A DNA stretch of 64,000 bases from Opisthorchis felineus (Eukaryota; Platyhelminthes; Trematoda; Opisthorchiida; Opisthorchiidae): positions 289,162 to 353,161 of the forward strand of contig SJOL01006402.1 in assembly GCA_004794785.1 (NCBI GenBank), written 5' to 3'. Positions 9,985-20,499 of this stretch are shown here, one piece after another. Both the position numbers and the translations under genes were made by a program. The notes under the pieces are model-generated. The model searched no databases. It was not told where the DNA came from and worked only from the letters and a program-made list of their open reading frames with translations. Each line of letters starts with the position of its first letter. The stretch's first letter is position 1.

Positions 9985-11550
9985 GCGAGAAAACGGTGTG
10001 ATATTTTGTGAAGAGTTTGGTTTCCTCACGTGTTTTCTGTTGTATCGGATTTGGAAATATTTTGAAAGAGTACACAAAAAACAATTACGTCCTCTTTGTC
10101 GGCACAAACCCAAAATGAAGCAACCATTCGCGGCATGCAGGTTAAAGTTTCCTATTGTTGCAGCAGTTGTCCGGCCAGACAAAGCCAGGGAATTCGTCAC
10201 ATCCATTAGTGTTGGTTGATATTTTATTGTAGTCAGCACACGCTGTATCGGGTGCACGGCAATGTTTTATCTCTACTGACATACCGAGTTCTTAGTAGTG
10301 CTGGGGAACAATTAGTATATTTGTGGGCAGCACGAGTGGACAGTACAATAGGGTGGTCAGTACTTTGGAGTTCTGGCACAAATTCAGCGGACTGAGACGT
10401 ACTTTTCGGCACATGTAACACACTCGGCTGGGAAATAGCACAGAAATCTTGAACTACGAGCAAGCCGTCAGATTGGGTATGGCAGTCGTGGTACCATCAT
10501 CGCGATGTCATACCGGGGTCCGTGGACAGCCCCGTACATGAACACCTTGAGTGAGACAGTTATAGTTGTCAGGGTAGTTTAGATTGGCATGGGAATCGTG
10601 ACAAATTAAGACCAGCATGGACCATGGATACTCTTGGGTCTATCGTGGGCGCGGGACAGCTTATTGTTACCGTTCGAACTAGGCAATGAGACAGCCATAT
10701 CTAGATTCAGGGCTCAAAATGGGAAAGTCCCAAAAAGGTCTGCTAGGGGGCACTGGGGTATAAGTTAGACTACGGCCCAAAATAGCGGGCAGCTTGGAGT
10801 GGTTACAGTTTCTAACCGCTGTATTAAGGCGACACTGTCCGATTTAGAAAACGATGATCAACACCCAGGTAGAGTTATGGAGGGTGGCGATACATGGTCG
10901 ATGCAAGCGGGTGTGGCCATTCGTGAATTTGAGGGAAGTTCATTAGCTAAGTGGTTCATCACTAAGTTCATAGCTAGTTGTGTGGTTGCTCATGAACCTG
11001 GGCAGGATGTGTGGGATGTGACTAGTCGCTAGTCAAAAACGGGGTTTAGGCGTATGACTTTCTACCTAGGTTGTGTTAAGCCAGTGTGCTAGGACGTTAA
11101 GCTGGCAAGCATTTAGGCAGGTAGGATTATATAGTGGAAGCTTGTGGAATAGATTGTTAGAAAGCCACCAAAGTCTATTTTTGGAACGATTAGGTAACGC
11201 TCATTCAGGAAGCAAGCGAGGGGCAGCAGAAGAAGACTGGTTACCAGTTAACGGCCACAGTGAACAGTGACAAATCAACAGGGGATATGCTTGGCTTTTT
11301 GATATTACATGCAGTGTGGAAGCGGGTGATGTTGAAAGTTGGATGAGCCTGGACGAATTAGTAGTCCGAAGCATGCAGGGACACGAAATCGGAGGAAAAC
11401 GTCAGGTGCATGGTCGTATTGCATGTTTGGAGGATGACATGACCTCAACGTGGTGCATTACGGCCGAAGAAATACCGTAGAGGTTTTGAAAAACGAGTTG
11501 CCTCAGAGGCACCACACCGCGTGCATTTGGCGAGTCTCTGCTAACTTGCG
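9985..11550 (+). repeat. Repeat A, 5' part
   Basis: It aligns colinearly with 26240-27360, including TCGGATTTGGAAATATTT, GCAACCATTCGCGG, GACAAAGCCAGGGAATTC and ACCGCGTGCATTTGGCGAG. The 865-bp left part (9983-10848) is nearly identical, in inverted form, to 41150-42015; further right the two copies diverge. The right end runs into the BEL/Pao LTR near 11560-11650. Open frames such as 9982-10257 minus are identical only in the near-identical partner and are broken in the copy at 26 kb, so I see no evidence of coding. Confidence 0.75.
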
Positions 11551-11659
11551 CATGAGACAGTACTTTTCTCTGCTACGCACCGAACGAGTATCATTTTTAT
11601 TATCTTATGCCACAATCAGGGTAATAGAGCCAAACACTATCATCGAGTGACGCGTAATA

Positions 11660-12050
11660 CCAGAACCTCCGGGAAGGTAAAATAAAGTCGGAGATTGGTT
11701 TTTATACGGTACTATTCATGTGGAACGTAAATTCATAAAATTTATAAACCTGGGCAGTAGATACTTGTCCACAACAGATGGTCCACTCAGACTGTAAAAG
11801 CACAAACGAAATTAGCAAAACGGGCTCCCATGTGAGACCGTCACATGTGCATAAGGTCAGCCACAAAATGGCTGGAAGACCTTAAGGTCAAATGGGTGAA
11901 GTAGCAGGGACAGACCAACACCAGTTTCTGTGCACACACAAAACGCAAGGGTGGAGCGGGTGTTACAAATAGGGACAAAAGAAACGTGGGAAATTTTGAA
12001 TGTCAATGTAATGGACGATATACCGCCCACCAAATTCTCCATATCTATTC
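11660..12050 (-). repeat. Candidate 3' LTR of the minus-strand BEL/Pao element
   Basis: Part of it (11820-12040) matches 47140-47345 in inverted orientation. That stretch lies upstream of gag in the plus-strand relative, while this one lies downstream of integrase: the same sequence on both sides of a pol gene is what an LTR does. Shared blocks include CCCACGTTTCTT and, further on, CAGCCACTTTTGTGGCTG against its diverged partner. Ends are not exactly defined. Confidence 0.55.
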
Positions 12051-12189
12051 ACCAGACGCCACTTTTTCGAACTCTACCTATGTTCAGCTCCTTTCTAGGG
12101 TACTCCACCGGCCACCGACTTGAATGTTTCGAGTCAACTCCTGCCACAAGTGCCGGCTTCGTTGGAGTGCAAACCTAATCTCGCTCCTC

Positions 12190-12723
12190 CAGTAAACCTA
12201 CGTTTCTAATACCGCCTTGAGAGCGCCCTCCGCCGTTCCAACATGCGGGGTTCTTACTAAGCCACCTAGGCTCACCACACAACTAGAGGCCATTTTCCAC
12301 GAGGCACATCTGTACCAGAGGCTAGTACCAAAGTTCCCCACATTAATTCTTGAGATTCTTTGTGTCAGTTGGTACGCATCTGGTACGCAACATCTGTAAT
12401 TACTTTTCTTATCCAACGACGCCGGAATACACCAGCAAACTAATTAATTTGTTGCCATCCGGCATGGTATCGCGCAGCCAAATGGTCGCGACCGGGTCCA
12501 ATACTTTACTTTGACTCCATTGCTTAATATCATCTCAAAATTCTTCTAGTGATCCAAAGAAGTTCGCTCCATTGTCGCTATAGATGTCAGTTGGCTTGCC
12601 ACGTCTACCAACGAATCGCATCAAACATTGCAGGAATGAGTTGGTCAACAGGTTGCCTGCCATTTCTAGGTGAACTGCTCTAGTTTTCAAACAACCAAAG
12701 GTACAACCACGGCGTTTTTTCAT
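12190..12723 (-). pseudogene. BEL/Pao integrase relic
   Basis: The frame 12723-12535 carries CLKTRAVHLEMAGNLLTNSF and FVGRRGKPTDIYSDNGANF, the integrase core with the second catalytic Asp in SDNG. The stretch holding the catalytic Glu seems deleted. About 12440-12290 reads DVPRGKWPLV in another frame, the C-terminal PRGxWPLG element of BEL/Pao integrases. Frameshifts and the deletion make it inactive. Confidence 0.75.
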
Positions 12724-12776
12724 GTGAACGCCCCCCGTTTGATCCTAAAGGACATATATAGTCTACTCCCACGCAC

Positions 12777-13346
12777 TTAAAGGGATATCAACTCGCTTCC
12801 ACTCTGTCTACTGGCAATGGAGCCATCATTTGTATACCGAGCTGCGGGGACCGGCATCCGCATAAAAACACGCATAATCCCTTGTTCATCAGCGCCGGTT
12901 CCATTGATAATCCAATACTGCTGTTGGATAGAGGCTGAAACCTGCGATGGTTTCACTTCATCAAAGTGACGCATGAGTAAGGTAGTACCAGGATGTAAGC
13001 TCGGAAGAAGTGCTGAATGTTTTTCTGTTTGACTGTAGTTTGAGAAACTGGGTCTGCCATCGATCAAAATAGGCGACAACCTTCTTAAGCTTCCGTTCTG
13101 AATTTGATTGGTAAGACGCTTTGCATCTAGTGCAGGTGTGTTAGCCCGATGTAATTCCCGTGCAAAATGACTGGATTGCACAAACTGCACCAAACAATTA
13201 CATGCTTTTTGGAGTTCGGATACTCTCATAACATCGGAGGGTAGAACTTCTTTCCTCGTCTTGCCCATTTTAATCAGCAGATACTGCTTGTATATATGTA
13301 TGCAGTATGTATGCAGTAACCAAGCCACAACCTTGTAAAGCTTCAC
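12777..13346 (-). pseudogene. BEL/Pao RNase H-integrase linker relic
   Basis: The reading frame contains GSLRRLSPILIDGRPSF and a YWIING block, typical of the region before the BEL/Pao integrase core (LxRLSPFLDxxGLLRVGGR and xxYWILxGR). The HHCC zinc residues are mostly lost. It sits between the RNase H and integrase relics in the expected order on the minus strand. Confidence 0.65.
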
Positions 13347-13388
13347 CCAACGAGAAAAACGAGTCGTAAGTGGGCATATACCACCATT

Positions 13389-14063
13389 TTGCTTTGGTTA
13401 ACCTGTGCTACGAAGCTCTTTAAACTGACTTCATCCGGCTGCGTCAATCGAGGCTGTGGATGCCAATTACCGTCCAGGTTGAGTAGAAATCTTGGTCCAG
13501 CTGACCATCTACGCAACAGGCTGAGATCCCATGTCCCTCGAAATACAGTGTCGGCTGGATTGTTCTCAAATCTTACGTGTCTTCATTTAGTAGGCGACGA
13601 CGCATCACGATTAACTGTTAGTTGATTTGCAACGAAGGCACGAAATCCAGATGATAAGTGATGGATGCAGTAGGGGACAATGAGGAAGCCTGTCTGTTGT
13701 ACTTGCTCCAACTGGATCTGCCACTTAGACTGACAAACACACAGCTGTCAACTCTAACCTTGGCATTGAAATGGACTTAGGGGAGGTCACCCAGGCCTTC
13801 GAGAAGACAGGTGAACAGCCAGAGAATTCAGCTTTCACCGTGAAAATAACATATTCTGCCACGCTAGATGCAGTTTTCGATGCACTGCAGAATACGTAAA
13901 ATTCGGCATGTGGAATACCACTAACCTCCGTAGGCTTAATGCACCTGGAGAATCGCAAGTTATGGGGGTTACGAAGGTAGGATGACCAATCCTCCCAGCG
14001 AACGCCAATGGTATCTTTTAATGGTTTGTAACAACGATTGTTGAACAAAGATTGTTTGCACAA
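13389..14063 (-). pseudogene. BEL/Pao RNase H relic
   Basis: From 14063 the frame reads LRFSRCIKPTEVSGIPHAEF then FCSASKTASSVAEYV, where SDAS(x)xAYG is normal, and ends with SISMPRLELTAVCLSV, a good match to the VPRLELxAAxL motif of BEL/Pao RNase H. About 13630-13389, in another frame, reads FENNPADTVFRGTWDLSLLR, a match to the NPADxxSRG element at the end of the domain. The first stretch resumes the BEL/Pao sequence on the far side of the nested LINE. Confidence 0.75.
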
Positions 14064-14099
14064 AGATTGTAGTAGACACTTACCTGATACTAACTGGGG

Positions 14100-14775
14100 A
14101 GATTCGGCTATGGATGATTCGGCGCACCTTCACCCGTATTACTCGCACGGACTTCCAACTACCCTATGAAGCCTACGTCAGACCCCTTCTTGAATACGCC
14201 AACCAAGTTGTCTACTCAGGGCGCACGAAGGACGTAACCCCTACTGAGCGTGTCCAGCGAGCTGCTACGAAAATGGTTGCCGGCCTTAAATCCGTGGACT
14301 ACGAAATGCGTCTCACGGCGCTTGACCTATTTCCCCTCGAGTATCGCCACCTCCGAGGAGACCTAATTCTTGCTTATGCCCTGTTTGAACAAGGTTTGGC
14401 CAACAGGTTTTTCACCGTTGAGCCAGCAAACACACGGCTGGGACATGGTAAGAAAATTTTCAAGCTCAGAGCGAACACTTTTATGAGGCAAAATGTTTTC
14501 TCACTTCGTGTAGTAGCTGCATGGAATAACCTTCCTCCGACAGTTGTCCACGAACCTTCTAGAACCCAGTTCAAAGCACTATTAGACACTTTCCTATGCG
14601 AGTCCTCGTGCTGGCAAACATACTGCCCCGCGCTGAGAACTAAGAGGGCAGTGCTACACCCTTTTTCCGCTTGTGCCTTTCAGGTGTACGACAGCCGCTG
14701 AACGACAAGAACAAAACCGACCCGGGAAACTTGGGAAAAAGCCTCGATCCTGTGTATCAATCCGTGAATCCGTGA
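14100..14775 (+). mobile_element. CR1-like LINE, 5'-truncated insertion
   Basis: This is a plus-strand insertion inside a minus-strand BEL/Pao gene: the BEL/Pao RT sequence stops near 14776 and resumes near 14108, as judged by comparison with 49660-49790. It consists of the end of ORF2, a short 3' UTR and a tail with two copies of the 8-bp unit ATCCGTGA (14760-14775). Tails of short 8-bp repeats are characteristic of CR1-clade LINEs. A matching fragment lies inverted at 43010-43345. Confidence 0.75.
14114..14701 (+). pseudogene. CR1-like LINE ORF2 C-terminus
   Basis: An uninterrupted 195-codon frame reads [56 protein letters not shown] and [14 protein letters not shown]. These are the standard blocks after the RT domain in CR1/Jockey-type LINEs. 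The RT palm and endonuclease are absent, so this is 5' truncation, typical of target-primed insertion, not later decay. The frame runs to its natural stop at 14701. With no promoter or catalytic domain it is not functional by itself. Confidence 0.8.
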
Positions 14776-15110
14776 AACAAAGCTCAGAGTCTCACACAGT
14801 GAAAATATACAGGGATGAACGCCTCTGCGCGTTGACGGTTTTGTCGGCTGTATAAAGGCAATCAGAATTGTATCAGAGTCTGTCTGAACCTCTGAAGCAC
14901 GCTCCACTGGCAGTAGGTCCGTAGTTACGTTTCTCACACAATACTCGACATCGGTTGGATCAGTTGTTTAGGTGACCCCGCGATCATTGAAAGACCAGTT
15001 CTTCATGCGAAAACCTTTTGAGAGCAGAGCACTTATCTCTTTGACGAAGCACTTGGTTTTTACAGCCCGGCAAGGACATTAGGAAGTCATTGATGAGGTT
15101 CCCGATACGG
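14776..15110 (-). pseudogene. BEL/Pao RT thumb relic
   Basis: On the minus strand the sequence reads VKEISALLSKGFRMKNW and, further on, LPVERASEVQTDSD, matching VNEISSLLSKEDFRMRR and LPIERALRVQCDAHS in the relative at 49421-49894. It then ends at the LINE insertion. Stops and frame changes separate the blocks. Confidence 0.6.
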
Positions 15111-15214
15111 AACTTCGAGTGACGCGTAGGTTCGACAATCCCGAATATCAAAAGGAAGAGTTGGGTTCGAAGTTCTACGGTACTAGTTACATAAGGGTAA
15201 GCAAATGTGCACAA

Positions 15215-16620
15215 CCAACCTCAATTGTTCACGTTCGTAGCGTCAACAAGTGCACAGGTCTGTCGCTGACCGGCACAGTGCAGTGTCAACGTCCGCACAC
15301 CAAACAACGGCGAGCGGAATGATGGCTCAGTAGTGTGAGTTGCGGTCGTCCCTTCCGACGACAGTCCCGTGACTCTCATTGGCCGTGCGATCACACGGAG
15401 CAAGTCAAGGCAGGCTCAGCGAACGGGATACGAACGCGCATGGGTAAGTATGTCAGCTGCGCACATTCACACACACAGACACACATGCCAACACACAGGT
15501 GTCAGACGGGATGGCCTCTGCGGCAAGGTGAGTGGCGGGTACGGATAAGCAAAACAACTGGAGATAAAAAGTACATAGGCGGAGTAAGCAAATGAATGGG
15601 GGAATTATCATAGGGTCAAGTTAGATTCAACAGTCATCAACAGTAACGACCGCTTCGAATGCCTGAGCAACGAGCATACAAACCGGCAAAACTCCGAACG
15701 AATGGTTACACAAGTGTGTTGTACTATAAAAATAATAGTAATTACATGGATACAAAATTACAAACCTCAACGGTTTTCAACAAACGGTGAGGCACTCCAA
15801 AAAGCAAGCAAAGCCGATATGGATCAACAGTCAACTGTAGCGTGGGATGTCAGGGGGTCAGCGGTATTCGACGTTCGCGAGGATGTAGTGACGGCACACG
15901 TCGGTCCTGAAATGAGCGTATATGGAAATTGGTATTAGTGAATCCACACGACACACCAAGCACGCATTCGCACAGGTTGAGTGATGCGGGAGAGAAGACC
16001 GGAGCGTGGCAACAACACGTGTGTATTCGAACCGAAACCGAAAGTGTACAAAGGTAAAACATGGTATGGAAGCAGTCAATGGGTTTAGTCGGGTGTACCT
16101 GTAACAGAGTGGAAGAGAGATGCACATACATAGGGTTATATGACAAACACGTGTAAGCAGGTACAGTCCAGTTTCAATGGCGTTACACGACGCGTGATTG
16201 AAACCAGGTCGCAAATTGAGATGCATTAAAACAAATTTATAGCTGGCCAAAGTTTTGATGCAAAAATAGTACAACAAAAGCGGTAAAAACGATTTGCGTA
16301 GCAAGAAAAACGGAAAATATGAAGGTCTTTGCAAAACCGAAACAGAGTTTAATCATACCAACAACAAAAGGGCGGTTCAGGTGAATCGATAACCGGGAAG
16401 GCAGTTATTCAATATGGGAGGTAATTTTAAAGATATGCAAATGTGCAACATCAACATATAGACTACTGTCTATTGCGCCACAGGTTTAGATGGCATAATC
16501 TGAGCCAAAATCTAGAGACATTTTTGGAGGGTAAACGTTGTACAGAAATGAAAGTAGTAGGTGTTATCAAACGGTGGAACGTCCATTGAAATTCAATGGG
16601 CTCCCTAAAGAACTCAGTTT
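15215..16620. other. Unidentified insertion within the BEL/Pao element
   Basis: This 1.4 kb replaces the catalytic part of the BEL/Pao RT. It holds a short CA-rich stretch (15460-15500) and a minus-strand open frame of 158 codons (15858-16334) with no motif I know. It may be a separate insertion, but I cannot see its ends or another copy. Confidence 0.35.
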
Positions 16621-16625
16621 TCTCA

Positions 16626-17107
16626 TCACTGGAATTTTAGAGCGCCTCTGTCACAGGGGCCAAACCTGACCTGCAAGAACATCTCCTCAGTGCATGATGC
16701 CACAGCAAATTGCTCCAACCGAAACTCAAGCATAAGGTTTACTAGTTTTGCTGTTAAATCAGAGCCATTATGCAGATGATCGTTCAGAGACACCGTGACA
16801 CTTGGTACTGCAGTCGAATACAGCCCCAAATCATTTCTAGGTTTCTTGATTGATGACCGGATGGTATGGGAGATACCGCTGTTTAGTATTTAATTACAAT
16901 TTTGAGGCATCTGAGACTCGTTCAATGTATCCTTTGTCCGGGTACGCGCAATGCGCCTGATCGTGCTTTCCGTGTAAGACACGATCATCGCGCGGTCTGG
17001 TTTTTAGATTATCTAGACTCTTCTCGATATCCGAAGGTCATCGGGTACCAGGAGTGAGTCACACTTCCACGAAGGTGGTATTTAGTAGTGTCCATTTACC
17101 CACAATG
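16626..17107 (-). pseudogene. BEL/Pao RT N-terminal relic
   Basis: About 17070-16860 holds remnants of the GHYxIPxxWK linker after the protease. The frame 16829-16626 reads VSLNDHLHNGSDLTAKLV and EEMFLQVRFGPCDRGALKF, matching the RT blocks SLNDxLxxGPDLT and ADIExMFxQVxVxxxDRxALRFLW. The first catalytic Asp position (ADI) reads ASC, so it is lost. The catalytic YxDD segment is absent. Confidence 0.7.
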
Positions 17108-18443
17108 CACCAGGCTATAATATTAACAACAATTTATGGTCCTCTAAGGAGAGACTAGTGTTGTATGCTGAAGTGTCTGTGAATTCCGAAACGCAGAGCC
17201 ACTGCGAATGCTCCAGGATGTATCGACTGTACCCGGTTATATAGTGACTGACAACCTTCTGCTTCGTCCCAATTCCTAACGGACCAAGAAGTACCAAAAC
17301 TAGCAAGGTCTTTACGGCAACTGGCTGTTATTTTACCTCCCAAGCGCCGATCGATTACCCAGCGCACTCCAAATGCATCACACCGGAAAAGGATTCCTAC
17401 CTCGTCTTCGGTCGATTCGTCGAAGGCGACTTCGTCAAGCTGCGGCCACGAGCTAGCCACTTCTTTGATAGATGGAACGGCTCGCATGGATAAGCTGTCT
17501 ACGACGAATGCCATGCCAGTAGCTATTGACTGGTTGTCATCCACTGATAAAGGCCTGATGCTTTTGGCCTCGGAAGTGCATCCAATGGAACCATCCGGTG
17601 TATCAGTGGCCAAGCAAACGGGCTACGGCCCAATCCCGCTTTCCACTAGAAGGTCCCGCTTTACTAATGTCATATCAGACCCGGCGTCCAAAAACGCATA
17701 CGTTGTCACCTTTCCTGCGGAAGTGTCATGCTTAATAGAAACAACTCTCACGCGTGCTGAAAGACGACTGCCCTGACTTAAGGCACAAAACCTCCCCGTC
17801 TCTGAAGACGTCCCTGCTTCGTTTCCGGATTTTGATACACGCAACAACCCATGACGCTATCTCTTACGGTCCGACTGCCAATATTCAACGATTGGCTTGC
17901 AGTTTCAAGCCATGGGGGAGTCTTCTACGCAAAGAATGCGTTCAATGTGCACCAGCATGCACCTTCACCTGTCAGGAACTTCCATGGACAGAAGGCGCTG
18001 GTAGTTGGAAATCGGGTGAGATCGTGGATATAGTGGGCAGAGCCACGATCCGCATCTGACCTTCTATTGGTTAGAAAACTCGTAAGTCCACCCCGCCTAT
18101 GAGCTCGGTCGGTAGAAGTTAATGGCAGAGGAGGGTGTCTTAAGTCCCCTTCACGAGCCCACCCCCGAACCGACTTCGTGCAATCCTAGAGCGTGTCCGC
18201 AAACTCTGCTAAATCAGTAAACCTTGGACTGCTGCCCGTCGCCGATATTTTATCTGCTATATCGGTCCATTTGTGCTGCAGTGGTGAGGGAAGAGAGGGC
18301 ACAATTCTTGCCACAACGACAAACGAGTGCAAATATGAAGCGAAGCGCATCTGCGTCAGCCCGATCTCACAGCTTCGCATTGTTACATACGGAAACTTGG
18401 CTGCTCCAGTGGTCTGTCGTGCCAATCGGAGCAACAATATAAG
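17108..18443 (-). repeat. Block nearly identical to 47985-49334, inverted
   Basis: The reverse complement matches 47985-49334 with only a handful of differences; translated differences I see are A/V, W/R, I/V, L/P and F/S. Both copies share the same in-frame TAG in the protease and the same stop after FSIQH. Flanks differ: gag sequence left of 47985 does not match beyond 18443, and the RT linker right of 17108 is absent at 49335. Confidence 0.85.
17155..17847 (-). pseudogene. BEL/Pao aspartic protease relic (A17-like)
   Basis: The frame 17847-17623 has TTYAFLDAGSDMTLVKRDLL, the BEL/Pao protease motif with the catalytic Asp in DAGSD. A TAG at 17623-17625 interrupts it, and the same frame continues to 17155 (RAVPSIKEVASSWPQL, then EVGILFRCDAFGVRWVIDRR, the VGxLIGxDxxxAxxxxxxR region). 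The protease processes the gag-pol protein. The stop is shared with the copy at 48595-49287, so it predates their separation or was spread by copying. Confidence 0.75.
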
Positions 18444-18617
18444 GCTGGACACGACCAACTCTCGCTCATCTCTGCACATGAAGACGAGGAAGGACTCGAA
18501 TTTCATTAGAACATCGTCAGCACACTGGGCTAGCAAAAACAAAGAGAGAGCGCGAATTAATGGTACTCCATTGATGGAACAGTAAACAGGCGCACTGAGA
18601 TCGACCTTGTCTAGCAA
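18060..18617 (-). pseudogene. BEL/Pao gag relic
   Basis: The frame 18617-18186 ends with VPSLPSPLQHKWTDIADKIS, matching the LPxxLxxKWADxAD element of BEL/Pao gag. Its first ~60 codons (RALSLFLLAQCADD) do not match the gag of the relative at 47640-48000. The change occurs at 18443, the edge of the near-identical block. About 18060-17850 is the gag-protease spacer, without an intact frame. Confidence 0.6.
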
Positions 18618-18640
18618 CCTATGAGATCAAAGGAAATTTT

Positions 18641-19880
18641 GAATCGTAAAACTGTGAGCCCAACAAGACTTCAAAGGAGTATTCAAGAGGACTCAAACGA
18701 CAATAAATTTGGGTTAAAACGGCAAAGTAATTGGACCGGAATTTCCAGCCCTCATCAAGGCTACTCGAATCGGACTACTAAAGGGCTTAAAATAACGAGA
18801 GCCCATTGAAAGAATACCTGCGAATGAACGAACCGAGCCCATGAGCATGAACCACCGGTTGGTTGTGGAACAATAAAAAAACTACTGAAAATAGAAGGCA
18901 CACCGCCAACCAATCAAACAACAAAAGGTCGACCATGGCGCAAGACAGATCACGGAAGGATCAACCGGAAGAGAGAACGATGGACGACAAGTTCAACAGC
19001 GGTGTGGCCGTAGAAAGCAAGAAATACAAACTACAACGCGACACGGATTTTGATCGGGCCAATCAGAATCCAGGTGTAGTGATTATCAATGACCATTCAG
19101 GTACAGCTGAAAGCTACTCTTTGTAAGCTATATAAGAGCAAGCACGAATAGAAGGATTACCAACCCAACAGCGCACTGAAGATGCCTCCTCGAATGGTGA
19201 CGAAACGTTTGCAAATCAACTGCCAAGCTTGACGAACAGATCAACAGTCACGCGGTCAATCACTAACTAATGCACCCGAGCTACCAGTGTAAGGAGGGAA
19301 ACCCTTCGCTGCGGTGTTGTTTATTAGGAAAACGCCAACTAAACAGTTACAGACTATTGGACAGGAAAGTTACACTCTCATTTGCACGTTGTTTTTAAAA
19401 ACTGAATACCCGTCTTCTTCTTGGACGCGTCTTCTTGGACTCTCCTGGATATTCATTGACTATCGCACAATTGCAAGCAAAAACTGCAAAGTAGTTCCAC
19501 AATTTCCGTAATAATTCCCACCTTCCATTAGATCAAGGCGAAGTTACGAGAACACACATACTACTCGCATGCGTCATCAGTAGTACACCACCGTTACACC
19601 AATATTCCAACACATTGCCAGCGTAGCCCCTCTCTGTCCATTACCCCATCTTCAAAGAAGCCAAGTTTAATGGTGCCACGCACCCAACTTTATATCAGCT
19701 TTCAGCAGATGCCTCCCAGCGCTCTGTTGTAATCGACTCCTGAGGCTCCACTACACGCTTACAGGTGTATCCAACGCAATCTGAGTGTGTCGATTGCCCG
19801 TCCCATCTTTCGGCGCCTGTCCCGTCCACGTCTAATCAACCCTCACATTTGATGCAGCAGTATACCGTCAACGGCTGTCC
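18641..19880. other. Unidentified region, A-rich at the left
   Basis: It contains an 87-codon open frame (18863-19126) rich in Lys, Asn, Arg and Asp, without a known motif. A TATATAAG sequence is at about 19131. No transposon domain or repeat partner was found. The expected 5' LTR of the BEL/Pao element is not recognisable here. Confidence 0.3.
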
Positions 19881-19884
19881 CTGA

Positions 19885-20465
19885 AGAATCCTGTGTTTCC
19901 TGTACCATCCTCTCAATCTGCCGGGAGTGGTTGCGTTGATCCACCAGAACGATCAGCTGCTCCGGAAGGTCGATGCGATCACGGAAGACATTGGGTATAT
20001 TGGGAATTGCAGCGACCACTCATTGATGTTTGTTCACATTTCTGCTGAAACCACCAGTTTCGCTTTCTCCCTTCGGAGCAACAGTGCACGAGACAAGCTG
20101 GAAAGGGACTTGGTAGAGGAACCTCACCAGTTGGAACTGGTAATTTAGTGTTATCGATCCAGTTTATTTGCCGCAGACGAGGTATTTTGGGTCCTTTAGT
20201 GCCAACTGTATTCTCAAAAACAGTCTTCGTTCACCTAATTTCCAAAGAGCGCGCGCGACGGGAATGCGGCAAGGAAATTCAGCAATGGTTCACTGATGCG
20301 CGGCACCGACTAATTCAGAGAACGCACCCGGATCACCTGGCAGTAAGTTTTGTTTTTACACTTGGACAAGTCAGTCCGCACGACTTATGTTTTGTCACTG
20401 TTTCAGACGTCTCCACTGAAACAAGCGGCCAGAGTGGTCATACTGGACTTGGCTTCATCGGACTG
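19885..20465 (+). CDS. Weak candidate for a spliced host gene fragment
   Basis: An open frame up to about 20139 (VALIHQNDQLLRKVDAITED) ends at CTG|GTAATT, a possible 5' splice site. A second frame near 20235-20341 (KERARRECGKEIQQWF) ends at CTGGCA|GTAAGT, a strong 5' splice site. It is followed 65 bp later by TTTCAG|ACGTCT, a strong acceptor, after which the frame continues for ~20 codons to a TGA at about 20461. The charged, non-repetitive composition and the short intron suggest a real gene piece. I do not recognise the protein, and the first intron's acceptor is uncertain. Confidence 0.25.
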
Positions 20466-20499
20466 AAAGGGGTTGATTGTAAAAAAATTTCGCTGTATT

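Larger units (their letters stand above)
11560..18640 (-). mobile_element. BEL/Pao retrotransposon relic with nested LINE
   Basis: Read on the minus strand the order is gag (18617), A17-type protease (17847), RT start (17107-16626), RT thumb (15110-14769), RNase H (14063-13389), zinc-binding region (13346), integrase (12723-12190) and 3' LTR (~12050-11660). This is the BEL/Pao order. It is interrupted by a plus-strand CR1-like LINE at 14100-14775 and by an unidentified 1.4-kb stretch at 15215-16620, where the catalytic RT core should be. No 5' LTR was found beyond 18.6 kb. The element at 47140-51000 is a related copy on the other strand. Confidence 0.8.

Noticed and set aside
9982..10257. Conserved 91-codon ORF also present at 41739-42014
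   Set aside because: Conservation extends through non-coding flanks of the near-identical block, and the frame is broken in the repeat A copy at 26 kb.
19129..19145. TATA box and promoter (TATATAAG)
   Set aside because: No convincing gene starts downstream; the following ATG opens a frame of only about 16 codons. AT-rich DNA gives such matches by chance.
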